This document shows, piece by piece, positions 7,058 through 15,069 of a stretch of DNA of 34,537 nucleotides. The stretch is taken from contig CAMWQN010000009.1 in assembly GCA_947176385.1 (NCBI GenBank), positions 1-34,537 of the forward strand, read 5' to 3'. Under the pieces are notes generated by a model that had not been told where the DNA came from, ran no database searches, and worked only from the letters and a program-made list of their open reading frames with translations. The stretch is from an uncultured Rickettsiales bacterium (GTDB lineage Bacteria; Pseudomonadota; Alphaproteobacteria; Rs-D84). Made by a program: the position numbers and the translations under genes. Position 1 is the first letter of the stretch; every line of letters starts with the position of its first letter.

Positions 7058-10000
7058 ATGTTAAAATTTTTCGTCACACGCCCAGTTACGACATTGATGT
7101 TTGTTTTGTTTTGGGTTGTGTTGGGAATTACGTCTTTCCCAAAGATGAATATTGAACGCACACCATCGATTGATTTCCCGATGGTGACGGCGTCATTTAT
7201 TTACCCTGGTGCGGAACCATCTGAAATTGAATCCCAGGTTATTAAAAAAGCCGAAGATGCGATATCCGAAGTTGCATCATTAAAGAAATTAACATCCCAG
7301 GTTTATGAAAACGGTGGCTATGTTATGGCTGAATTTAACCTGGGCGTAAATGTTAATGACAAAGCAGCCGAAGTAAAAACAAAAATCGATGCCCTGGCAT
7401 CTGAATTCCCAGATTCACTGGAACAGCCGGTTGTTGAAAAACTGAACCCGTTGCAGGAATCTGTTGTTGATATCGTTCTGCGTGGCGCCGATGCACGTGA
7501 CCTGGAAGAATACGTTGATAATACATTATCAAACAGAATTACTGCGATAAATGGTGTTGCCAGTGTATCTGTATTTGGTGGTCGTGAACGCGCTGTCCGT
7601 ATCCAGATGGATCCAGACCAGATGGCAGCCCGTGGCGTAACCGTTATTGATATTGTATCAGCGCTCGGCAACAAGAATTTGAATGTCCCGGGCGGTAAAA
7701 TTGAACGTGGTGCAAACTCATCAAATGTGCGTTTTATCGGTGAATTTAAAAATGTTTCAGACATTGAAAATCTGCAAGTCACAACGATGGAGGGACAAAA
7801 GTTCCGCCTTTCAGATATTGCAACAGTTGTTGACGCCGCGCGTGATATTGAAACGGGTGCACGTTATAATGGTGATGACGTTGTGATTGCATCTGTTGTA
7901 AAATCATCAGACGGAAATTCGATTAAGATTGCACAAGCCTTGCGAGACCGCCTGCCGGCATTGGTATCGGAAATGCAGACCAAATTCCCAAATGCCGAAA
8001 TGCAAATTGTATCTGATTCATCAATTTCCGTTTTGGATGAAACATACAGCACAATTTGGGGTATCGTATTGGGTATTATCTTTACTGTGTTGGTATTGTT
8101 GGCATTTACACGTAACTGGCGTTCAACAATTATCGCGGGTGTCGTGATTCCGGCATCATTGGTTGCAGGTTTCTTCTTTATGGATGGATTTGGATTTACA
8201 ATCAATTCGATGACATTGTTGGCGTATTCATCTGCGCTGGGTACATTGGTGTCGAACGCAATTATTTTGATTGAATCCGCATTGCAAGAAATGCACAAAG
8301 GCAAAAATCCACAAAATGCTGCAATTGATGGTACGAAAAAAGTCGCCGTTTCAATTTTAGCAGGTGTTGGTACAAATGTCGTGGTGTTCTTGCCATTGGC
8401 ATTTATGGGTGGAATTGCCGGTCAGTTCATGTCCCAGTTTGGTATAACGGTTGTGGTATTGACACTGTTGTCATTGTTGTTCTCGTTCACGTTGGCGCCA
8501 ATGATGATTGCGAAATTCTTGCGCCTGGCCGCCCCAAGCGACAAGAAATCACCAGTTGCCGCTGATGCCCCTGTGCCCGAAGAAAAGACACCATTGCGTG
8601 AATGGTTTGATTATCAGTTCCGTCATCCAGGTCGTGTTGTGTTGGGCGCACTCGTAATATTGATTGCATCCGCCCAGTTGATGAAATTTGTTGGTAATGA
8701 ATTTTCACCATCATCTGATATTGATGAAATCAACATAACTGCACGTGCCCCAATGGGTGCGACATTTGAAAAATCGCAGGAAATCGCCACAAGAATAGAA
8801 GACGTGTTGGGCGAATTCCCAGACGTTGTTGCATCAACTGTAAAAATTGGTGAACGTGGTCTGCATAATATCGCAGTCAAAGTTCAGTTGACACCACTGG
8901 AAGAACGCAGCATTTCTGACAAAGAACTGGCACGTCAGATATTGCCAAAGTTAGCCCAAATTCCAGATTTGGAAGTATCGATTAAGGCTGGCAGTACAAT
9001 GTCATCGGGCAGTAACGCTGACCTGGTATTAAATATCTATGGTGATGATGATAATATTCGCGCCGAATATGCCCGCCAAGTCATGGCAATGATTAATGAT
9101 ATACCAGAGGTTCAAACAGCAATCTTAGCAGTTCCAGAACCGAATATAGAAGTTCAGTTTATCCCTGACCAGGAAAAGATGAATTTCTGGGGGGTATCAA
9201 ACGCCTATGCTGGTACTGCATTGCGTGCCGCACTGTATGGAAATGACAGTTACAACTACAAAGAAAACGGCGAAGAATATCCAATTATTGTTGAATATGC
9301 CAAACCATTTAAAACAGATGCGATGTTCGACAATGTATATGTCAATTCCCAGAAAGGCATGGTTGCATTATCGCAATTGGGCGAAATCAAACGTATGCCT
9401 GCAACTGCGAATATTAACCGTCTGGATAAAACCCGTGTTACAGAAATCGATATTAACATCGGTAAATCAACCATGGGACCTGTACAGCAAAAAATCCAGG
9501 CTGGCATTGACGCAATGGAATGGCAGAACGGATATTATGTAAAATTCGGTGGTATGAGTGAGACCCAGGGTGAAACAACCAGCGAAATCGGTCAGGCATT
9601 CTTGTTAGCTGTTATTCTGACATTTATGTTGTTGGCGGCGATTTTGAATTCGTTTATCCATCCGTTTACGATTGCAACATCAATCTTGACCAGTTTTGCG
9701 GGCGTATTCATTGTGTTGTTCCTGTCGGGTGCGACGATGAATATCGGTGCGATGTTGGCATTCGTTATGTTGGTGGGATTGGTGGTTAATAATAACATTC
9801 TGGTTTTGGAACCAACGGTAAAGCGCATTGCCGAAGGTGCCGTTCCACGTGTTGCATTATGGACCGAATTAACCGACAAAAAGAACATGATTATGATGAC
9901 ATCAATTGCGGTTATTACCGGTATGTTACCACAGATGTGGTCTACTGATGGTATGAAGACTGCGATGGCTGCTGTTATGATTGGTGGTATGGCAGCGTCA

Positions 10001-10126
10001 TTGGTGTTTACGTTTGTTCTGACACCAGCACTGTTCTTCCTGATGGAAGGGTTACGTACCAAATTCCAGGGCAAATTAAAAACGCATAAAATAAACAAGC
10101 GTAAAAAACAGCAAAACAAAAAATAA
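7058..10126 (+). CDS. RND-family inner membrane efflux transporter (HAE1/AcrB-like) with altered proton-relay residues
   Basis: 1022 residues, normal for AcrB relatives. An N-terminal membrane helix (about 10-28) is followed by FPKMNIERTPSIDFPMV and the porter domains (about 40-330 and 560-850), with two blocks of membrane helices (about 335-500 and 860-1005). The family's internal duplication is clear. Strikingly, TM4 reads ALGTLVSNAIILIESA where AcrB has VDDAIVVVEN, so the aspartate pair is Ser399-Asn400. TM10 reads GLVVNNNILVLE where AcrB has AKNAI, so the lysine position is Asn911. ATG 7058 has a strong AGGAG site. A hairpin terminator follows the gene. Proton coupling by the known mechanism is doubtful; the substrate is unknown. 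Confidence 0.92.
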   Translation: MLKFFVTRPVTTLMFVLFWVVLGITSFPKMNIERTPSIDFPMVTASFIYPGAEPSEIESQVIKKAEDAISEVASLKKLTSQVYENGGYVMAEFNLGVNVNDKAAEVKTKIDALASEFPDSLEQPVVEKLNPLQESVVDIVLRGADARDLEEYVDNTLSNRITAINGVASVSVFGGRERAVRIQMDPDQMAARGVTVIDIVSALGNKNLNVPGGKIERGANSSNVRFIGEFKNVSDIENLQVTTMEGQKFRLSDIATVVDAARDIETGARYNGDDVVIASVVKSSDGNSIKIAQALRDRLPALVSEMQTKFPNAEMQIVSDSSISVLDETYSTIWGIVLGIIFTVLVLLAFTRNWRSTIIAGVVIPASLVAGFFFMDGFGFTINSMTLLAYSSALGTLVSNAIILIESALQEMHKGKNPQNAAIDGTKKVAVSILAGVGTNVVVFLPLAFMGGIAGQFMSQFGITVVVLTLLSLLFSFTLAPMMIAKFLRLAAPSDKKSPVAADAPVPEEKTPLREWFDYQFRHPGRVVLGALVILIASAQLMKFVGNEFSPSSDIDEINITARAPMGATFEKSQEIATRIEDVLGEFPDVVASTVKIGERGLHNIAVKVQLTPLEERSISDKELARQILPKLAQIPDLEVSIKAGSTMSSGSNADLVLNIYGDDDNIRAEYARQVMAMINDIPEVQTAILAVPEPNIEVQFIPDQEKMNFWGVSNAYAGTALRAALYGNDSYNYKENGEEYPIIVEYAKPFKTDAMFDNVYVNSQKGMVALSQLGEIKRMPATANINRLDKTRVTEIDINIGKSTMGPVQQKIQAGIDAMEWQNGYYVKFGGMSETQGETTSEIGQAFLLAVILTFMLLAAILNSFIHPFTIATSILTSFAGVFIVLFLSGATMNIGAMLAFVMLVGLVVNNNILVLEPTVKRIAEGAVPRVALWTELTDKKNMIMMTSIAVITGMLPQMWSTDGMKTAMAAVMIGGMAASLVFTFVLTPALFFLMEGLRTKFQGKLKTHKINKRKKQQNKK

Positions 10127-10130
10127 ATAA

Positions 10131-10151
10131 AAACGGGGCAATGCCCCGTTT
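10131..10151 (+). terminator. Terminator of the efflux operon
   Basis: Hairpin AAACGGGGCA/TGCCCCGTTT directly after the RND stop codon, with A/T-rich flanks. Confidence 0.8.
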
Positions 10152-10270
10152 AAAAATAAAAAACACCAGAAAAATCTGTGTGGTTGAAGGTTTGCGACTA
10201 TACTTGCAAAGGTGGTGAGTATTTATATATCCCACCCATCCAACCATTATATTTAATACCAATATAAAAT

Positions 10271-10299
10271 TTGCAGTGCAATAAAAACATTGCTATAAT
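10271..10299 (+). promoter_or_regulatory. Promoter of the HAD-family gene
   Basis: TTGCAG (10271-10276), 17-bp spacer, perfect TATAAT (10294-10299), about 30 bp before the ATG at 10329. Confidence 0.65.
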
Positions 10300-10328
10300 G
10301 CCGCCGAACAAAATTAAGGATTATATAC

Positions 10329-10934
10329 ATGTTACAGAAAGTTGATGTCGTTGTTTTTGACTTTGACGGCACATTGTCGGGTCTGGATTCAAATGTGGAA
10401 TTTGCAAAATATTGTTTTCATCATTCTGTGCGCCCATGGCTGTTTTTACCATTGATGGCGGTATCTGCGATTGCTGCTGGTGTGCGTCCCGATGGCGTGT
10501 GGTGGCGTGAAAATATCCGTCGTTTCTTGACACCACAAATGGTTAAAAAATTTGCACCTGGCTTTATTAAACAGCATATGCGTGAACGCTTTGGCTGGGC
10601 AAAAGAACAGGTCACCGCTGAACGCAATGCCGGACGCAAGGTTGTTTTAGCATCCGCCAGTCCGAATTATTTATTGCGCCCATTGGTACGTGATATCAAA
10701 TTTGATGCAGTTTTGTGTTCTGAAATGGATGAAAAAAAGCCATGGAAATATAAATACCTGTGCTGGGGTTGTAACAAGGTGTATGCGCTGGACGCATGGG
10801 CGCGTGATAATAAATTTATCCCACGTGTTGTGCGTGTCTATTCTGACAGCAAAGCCGACATGCCATTGATGGAAATCGCATCTGAGCGCGTTTGGATTGA
10901 CCGTAAAACTGGGTTAAGAAAAGCGTCCTGCTGA
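10329..10934 (+). CDS. HAD-IB family phosphatase, possibly phosphatidylglycerophosphatase C-like
   Basis: 201 residues. Motif I is VVVFDFDGTLSGLDS, with nucleophile Asp11 and Asp13. Motif II is VVLASASP (Ser109/Ser111). Motif III is VYSDSKADMPLME (Asp173, Asp177). The hydrophobic stretch WLFLPLMAVSAIAAG near residues 37-51, the SDSxxDxPL motif and the WIDRKTGL ending resemble PgpC (YfhB), which removes phosphate from phosphatidylglycerophosphate in phospholipid synthesis. That sub-assignment is from memory of the family; a serine-phosphatase-like HAD-IB enzyme is the alternative. Single gene with its own promoter. Confidence 0.8.
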   Translation: MLQKVDVVVFDFDGTLSGLDSNVEFAKYCFHHSVRPWLFLPLMAVSAIAAGVRPDGVWWRENIRRFLTPQMVKKFAPGFIKQHMRERFGWAKEQVTAERNAGRKVVLASASPNYLLRPLVRDIKFDAVLCSEMDEKKPWKYKYLCWGCNKVYALDAWARDNKFIPRVVRVYSDSKADMPLMEIASERVWIDRKTGLRKASC

Positions 10935-10953
10935 CGCATACAATGCCATTTGT

Positions 10954-10959
10954 TATAAT
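10954..10959 (+). promoter_or_regulatory. -10 box abutting the start codon (possible leaderless mRNA)
   Basis: TATAAT ends at 10959 and the ATG begins at 10966, about where transcription would start. No Shine-Dalgarno sequence can fit between them. The -35 region is weak. Confidence 0.4.
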
Positions 10960-10965
10960 GGCGTT

Positions 10966-11235
10966 ATGGCAATACCGTTAATAGAAACCTTGGGCGATTT
11001 ATTAAGTGCAACCAGTGGTGCGCTGGCAGGTGCAATTGTGACCGGATTATTTAATCGTGGTCGCAATAAATCACTGTCCGATCAGGTAATGGCAGGTCAA
11101 CGTGAATTAAAGAAGCAGGAACAGGAAAACGAACGCCTGTTGGATGTTATCCGCGAGAAAGAAAATACCATCCTGCAAATGCAGATGGATTTACTGGCGG
11201 GCGCCAAGACTAAAACCAGAAAACGGCGCAAATAG
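10966..11235 (+). CDS. Small protein with hydrophobic N-terminus and coiled coil
   Basis: 89 residues. A Gly/Ala-rich hydrophobic segment (about 8-29, ETLGDLLSATSGALAGAIVT) is followed by a charged helix, likely coiled coil (about 40-75), and a very basic tail, KTKTRKRRK. No family recognised. It may be a membrane-attached structural or nucleic-acid-contacting protein, but that is a guess. A TATAAT box ends only six bases before the ATG, so the mRNA may be leaderless. A terminator follows the gene. Confidence 0.6.
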   Translation: MAIPLIETLGDLLSATSGALAGAIVTGLFNRGRNKSLSDQVMAGQRELKKQEQENERLLDVIREKENTILQMQMDLLAGAKTKTRKRRK

Positions 11236-11257
11236 TGTGCTGGGATTCAATATGGAT

Positions 11258-11278
11258 ATGCGGCTTGCAAAGCCGCAT
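11258..11278 (+). terminator. Rho-independent terminator
   Basis: Stem ATGCGGCTT/AAGCCGCAT with loop GCA, followed by a T-rich run. It ends the transcript of the small coiled-coil gene just before the rmuC promoter area (TATAAT at about 11286). Confidence 0.85.
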
Positions 11279-11319
11279 TTTTCTTTTATAATTGCAATAC
11301 AAAGAAGTGGGATGACGTT

Positions 11320-12558
11320 ATGGATTTAATATCAGTATTTGTTGGTTTGTTGATTGGTGGGACGCTGGGCGTCATTATTGGGCGTATGTTGAATGCGTCA
11401 AACGCGAATTCTGATGCATCGGTTGCATTGCTGAAAGAACAGATTGCACGCATGCAGCACGACCATGCAAATTTAATTGCCCGCGCCAGTGCCGCCGATG
11501 CACGTGTTAAAATGCTGGAAGACATGCGTGGCGAAATGCTGAAAGAATTTAAAAATATATCGGTTGATGTCTTGGCACAGACGCGCAAAATGGCAAACGA
11601 AGAACAGACACAGACGCTGAATACAACAATTACGCCATTTAAAACCCAAATTGAAAAATTAACCGAAGACTTTAATAAACAAATCAAAGATATATTAAAA
11701 AATTCGACTGAAAATCGCGCAAGTCTGGAAAGCCAGATTAAAAACATGATGGATTCCAGTGCCGCGTTAAAGAAAGAGGCATCAGACCTGACGGACGCCC
11801 TGCGTGGTAAAAAGAAATTGCAGGGCAACTGGGGCGAAATCCAGGTCGAACGTTTGTTTGAATTACTCGGCTGGCAACCAGGCGTCCAGTACGAGGCACA
11901 AAAACACCTCTCCAACGGACGTGATATTCCTGACTATATTGTACATATGCCCGGTGACAAGCATTTTGTGGTCGATGCAAAAATGTCATTGAACAGTTAT
12001 ATGGATTATCTGGCAACCGATGACGCGGTCGAAAAAAATCGTTTGTGGCGCACCTTTGTTGATGCAACCAAGAAACATATCGAAGAACTGGGGAATAAAA
12101 ATTATAACCAGGTTGTTGATCGTAAATTTGACTATGTATGTATGTTCATGCCACTGGAACATGCCTATATTGAATTGATGAACCGCGACAAAGATGATAT
12201 TTATAAGTACGCGTTTGAACATGGTGTCACAATTGCAACGCCATCATTATTGTTGCCGATGTTGCGTACGATTGATACATTGATGCGTGTCGAAAAACAA
12301 AGCAAGAACGTCAGCAAAATTGTAGAATTTGCAGAAAAATTGTATGAAAAATATGCGGGCTTTACCCAAGATTATAAAAAAATCGGTGATGCCTTAGATA
12401 CCCTGCGCACGAACTATGACGGGGGGTTAAAAAAATTAACCGATGGTCGTGGCAGTATATCCGGCTGGTTTGAAAAGATAAAAAAGCAAGGTGGTTTGAC
12501 AGTTTCAAAAAATCTGGCGTTAAGTGCAGAAAAAATGGATGATGACGACGATGAATAA
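11320..12558 (+). CDS. rmuC: DNA recombination protein RmuC
   Basis: 412 residues. An N-terminal membrane anchor (about 2-22, LISVFVGLLIGGTLGVIIG) is followed by a long coiled coil (about 30-165) and the RmuC nuclease-like domain (about 165-370). Visible landmarks are GKKKLQGNWGEIQVERLFELLGW, DYIVHMPGDKHFVVDAKMSLNSY, FMPLEHAYIELM and GVTIATPSLLLPMLRTI. The family is linked to limiting inversions and recombination; biochemical details are unsettled. The acidic tail DDDDDE ends in the def start region: ATGAATAA overlaps def by 8 bp, so rmuC heads a compact operon. Confidence 0.93.
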   Translation: MDLISVFVGLLIGGTLGVIIGRMLNASNANSDASVALLKEQIARMQHDHANLIARASAADARVKMLEDMRGEMLKEFKNISVDVLAQTRKMANEEQTQTLNTTITPFKTQIEKLTEDFNKQIKDILKNSTENRASLESQIKNMMDSSAALKKEASDLTDALRGKKKLQGNWGEIQVERLFELLGWQPGVQYEAQKHLSNGRDIPDYIVHMPGDKHFVVDAKMSLNSYMDYLATDDAVEKNRLWRTFVDATKKHIEELGNKNYNQVVDRKFDYVCMFMPLEHAYIELMNRDKDDIYKYAFEHGVTIATPSLLLPMLRTIDTLMRVEKQSKNVSKIVEFAEKLYEKYAGFTQDYKKIGDALDTLRTNYDGGLKKLTDGRGSISGWFEKIKKQGGLTVSKNLALSAEKMDDDDDE

Positions 12559-13063
12559 TGAATTAAATATGGTTTTGTGTGGTGATATGCGTCTGCGTGA
12601 AAAATGCGCGCCGGTGGAACAAATTACCACCCAGTTGCGCGATGTGTTGGATAAAATGGTCCGCATGATGGGCGAACAAAATGGGGTCGGACTTGCTGCG
12701 CCCCAGGTTGGAATCCTGTCACGTTTCTTGGTCATGATGGACCCGGATACGAATACGGTTTATAAAATGCTGAATCCAAAAATCATATCACACAGCACTG
12801 ATGTTTGTGACATGGAAGAAGGCTGCCTGTCTGTACTGGGGGCTGATAATTTGCCAGTGTTTTCGCATGTCACGCGTCCGGCATCTGTTGTCGTTGAATG
12901 GATGGACGAAACGGGTGCCACACACACTGCCCAAATGTCGGGTGTCCCTGCACGCATTGTGCAACATGAAACAGATCACCTGGATGGTATATTGTTTATT
13001 GACCACCTGTCACCGGTTCGTCGTGAAATGGTAATGCGCAAGGTACGGAGACGTAAAAAATGA
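12551..13063 (+). CDS. def: Peptide deformylase
   Basis: 170 residues from ATG 12551, the start that gives the overlap with rmuC; an ATG at 12569 is also possible. It removes the formyl group from new proteins. All three family motifs are present: GVGLAAPQVG (46-54), EGCLSV with metal ligand Cys92, and QHETDH with His139, His143 and catalytic Glu140. The length is normal. It ends overlapping fmt by 4 bp (ATGA). The def-fmt pair is a classic arrangement. Confidence 0.96.
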   Translation: MNNELNMVLCGDMRLREKCAPVEQITTQLRDVLDKMVRMMGEQNGVGLAAPQVGILSRFLVMMDPDTNTVYKMLNPKIISHSTDVCDMEEGCLSVLGADNLPVFSHVTRPASVVVEWMDETGATHTAQMSGVPARIVQHETDHLDGILFIDHLSPVRREMVMRKVRRRKK

Positions 13064-13863
13064 AATTAGTACTGATGGGAACAAATGATTTTGTCGTGCC
13101 TATTTTTGACGCGGTGGCGCGCCAGCATGAAATCATGGCTGTATTTACCCGCGGACCAAAGCCCACAGGGCGCAAACAGATTTTAACCAAATCGCCGGTT
13201 CACATCTGGGCGGAAGAACACGGATTTCCTGTATATCACAAACCATCGGAATATAATTTTTCGCCTGATATGGTTGTGGTTGTATCATACGGCGCAATAT
13301 TGCGTGATAATGTATTAAATTCCGCGCCATGTATAAATATTCATCCGAGTTCCCTGCCAAAATATCGTGGTGCGTCACCAATTCGCACGGCAATCTATAA
13401 TGGTGACAACGCGTCTGCTGTATGTTTAATGCAGATAACCCCGGAATTGGATGCGGGTGATGTATATATGCGTCGCACATTTGATATTGGCGAAAATGAT
13501 ACAAATTCAGATGTTGAATCGCGTGTCGCCCAAATCGGCGCGGATATGTTGGTGGAATATCTGAAAAATCCGTCTGCATATACTCCACAGCCTCAAATCG
13601 GCACACCGACATTTACACGTAAATTTATGGGTGATGATGAAATCATTGATTGGTCAAAATCTGTGCAGGATATTCATAACCAGATTCGCGCCCTGGGTGC
13701 GGGTCGCACAAAGATAAATGGCGCGGATGTAAAGATTTTGCAGACGCGCATAAACAATGGTGAATTGGAAATTTTGCGCCTGCAGCCGGCTGGCAAAAAG
13801 CCAATGGATTGGAAAAGTTTTCTTAACGGTCACCGTGGTGCAGAAATAAAAATAGGGCAATAA
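13060..13863 (+). CDS. fmt: Methionyl-tRNA formyltransferase with shortened C-terminal domain
   Basis: 267 residues against about 310-315 in the family. It transfers formyl from 10-formyl-THF to initiator Met-tRNA. The catalytic domain is complete: CINIHPSSLPKYRGASP has Asn93 and His95, and ELDAGDVY has Asp134. The C-terminal tRNA-contacting domain is reduced. After DWSKSVQDIHNQIRAL the usual PWPxA-type segment and the PGxI...-VxxGxG strands are missing, yet the terminal LQPAGKKPMDWKSFLNG is retained. So there is internal loss rather than a truncated gene. Start overlaps def; the next ORF begins 2 bp after the stop. Confidence 0.94.
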   Translation: MKLVLMGTNDFVVPIFDAVARQHEIMAVFTRGPKPTGRKQILTKSPVHIWAEEHGFPVYHKPSEYNFSPDMVVVVSYGAILRDNVLNSAPCINIHPSSLPKYRGASPIRTAIYNGDNASAVCLMQITPELDAGDVYMRRTFDIGENDTNSDVESRVAQIGADMLVEYLKNPSAYTPQPQIGTPTFTRKFMGDDEIIDWSKSVQDIHNQIRALGAGRTKINGADVKILQTRINNGELEILRLQPAGKKPMDWKSFLNGHRGAEIKIGQ

Positions 13864-13864
13864 A

Positions 13865-14062
13865 ATGAGTGAAATAACAGATAATATAACATTTAGAGTA
13901 TGTCGCAATTGCGAAAATTGTTCGATAGATTGCACGACCAAGAAAGCATATTGTTATGATGTATCATGGCTGCGTATGATGTTGTTTGGACCACGTCGCG
14001 TAAAGCCAAGTGATACATGCAAGAACATAGTGTTGCGTAAAGAATCTGTAAGGTCACGTTAA
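13865..14062 (+). CDS. Small Cys-rich protein, unknown function
   Basis: 65 residues with a CRNCENCSIDC cluster (C-x2-C-x2-C-x3-C), a further Cys in KKAYCYD and one in SDTCKN. The spacing suggests a metal or Fe-S site. An aromatic and basic stretch SWLRMMLFGPRR follows. No signal peptide. It sits 1 bp after the fmt stop and abuts the next ORF, so it is co-translated with fmt. Function unknown. Confidence 0.6.
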   Translation: MSEITDNITFRVCRNCENCSIDCTTKKAYCYDVSWLRMMLFGPRRVKPSDTCKNIVLRKESVRSR

Positions 14063-14290
14063 ATGAATACAAAAGCACAGAATACAGAAACAAAACGTAT
14101 GTGTTGGTTGCATGGTGCACATGTCGTTGTTTCAGAATATAATAATAATGGTACGTGTAATTGTATGGATTGTCATGGCACGCATTGTCAAAATTGCCCG
14201 ACATATCAGGCAAAAGTTGCTGAAATTGTTGATATATGCAGCCCTACAATATGTCAGCAATGTTTAACCCATCAAGGACACAGCAGATAA
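14063..14290 (+). CDS. Small Cys/His-rich protein, unknown function
   Basis: 75 residues. CNCMDCHGTHCQNCP and a later CSPTICQQCLTH give a dense set of CxxC pairs and several His, consistent with one or two zinc sites. It begins directly after the stop of the 13865 gene, and its TAA overlaps the truA ATG by one base (TAATG). It is therefore part of the fmt-truA transcript. No known family recognised; a redox or metal-binding role is only inferred. Confidence 0.6.
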   Translation: MNTKAQNTETKRMCWLHGAHVVVSEYNNNGTCNCMDCHGTHCQNCPTYQAKVAEIVDICSPTICQQCLTHQGHSR

Positions 14291-15069
14291 TGACACGATA
14301 TAAAGTAAATCTTGAATATGATGGTACCGGACTTATCGGCTGGCAGGAAAATCGCCAGGGACCGTCTGTGCAGTCTATTATGAAAGACGCAATCGAAAAA
14401 TTCTGTGGTGCGCGTCCCGATGTTGTTGCTGCGGGTCGGACGGATGCCGGTGTGCATGCTGTCGCAATGACCGCGCACTTTGATTTAGATGGCGACTTTG
14501 ACGCAAATACCGTCATGCGTGCTGTGAACTTTTATTTGACGGATTGTCCTGTATCCATATTGTCATGTGAAAGCGTATCTGCTGATTTTAATGCACGTTT
14601 TTCGTGTACTCGTCGTAACTATAAATATGTTGTGTTAAATCGTCGTGCGGCGCCTGTTTTAAATCGTAATCGCGTCTGGTGGGTTGCGCGCCCATTGGAT
14701 GTTGATGCAATGCAACGTGCTGCAGCGGTACTAATTGGTAATCATGATTTTAGCAGTTTTCGTGCATCCGAATGTCAGGCAAAAAGTCCGATTAAGACAC
14801 TGGACACGGCACGCGTGACCCAAGATGGCGAAAATATAATTTTTGAATTTTCTGCACGGTCATTCCTGCATCACATGGTTCGCAATATTGTTGGGACATT
14901 GGTTGAAATTGGTCTGGGTAAACCATATGATATTGATGAAATATTTGCTGCAAAAAATCGCAGCGCGGCGGGACCCACCGCACCGGCAGCGGGATTGTTT
15001 TTTATCAGTGCTGAATATGCCAACGACGACGCGCTGGTGTATAATGAACATGTCCCGATGGATAAATAA
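14290..15069 (+). CDS. truA: tRNA pseudouridine(38-40) synthase
   Basis: 259 residues from ATG 14290. The reading frame is open further upstream, but the family starts at RYKVNLEYDGTGLIGWQ. The catalytic aspartate is Asp52 in AAGRTDAGVHA. Other landmarks are FNARFSCTRRNYKYV, HDFSSFRASECQAKSP and SFLHHMVRNIVGTLVEIGLGK. It converts uridines 38-40 of the tRNA anticodon arm to pseudouridine. It is last gene of the rmuC-def-fmt run. Its final 65 bp overlap the end of comEC on the opposite strand. Confidence 0.96.
   Translation: MTRYKVNLEYDGTGLIGWQENRQGPSVQSIMKDAIEKFCGARPDVVAAGRTDAGVHAVAMTAHFDLDGDFDANTVMRAVNFYLTDCPVSILSCESVSADFNARFSCTRRNYKYVVLNRRAAPVLNRNRVWWVARPLDVDAMQRAAAVLIGNHDFSSFRASECQAKSPIKTLDTARVTQDGENIIFEFSARSFLHHMVRNIVGTLVEIGLGKPYDIDEIFAAKNRSAAGPTAPAAGLFFISAEYANDDALVYNEHVPMDK

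Noticed and set aside
15005..15069. Misplaced stop codon or sequencing error at the truA-comEC junction
   Set aside because: Both reading frames are intact and both proteins have plausible ends; the overlap appears genuine, though this cannot be proven here.
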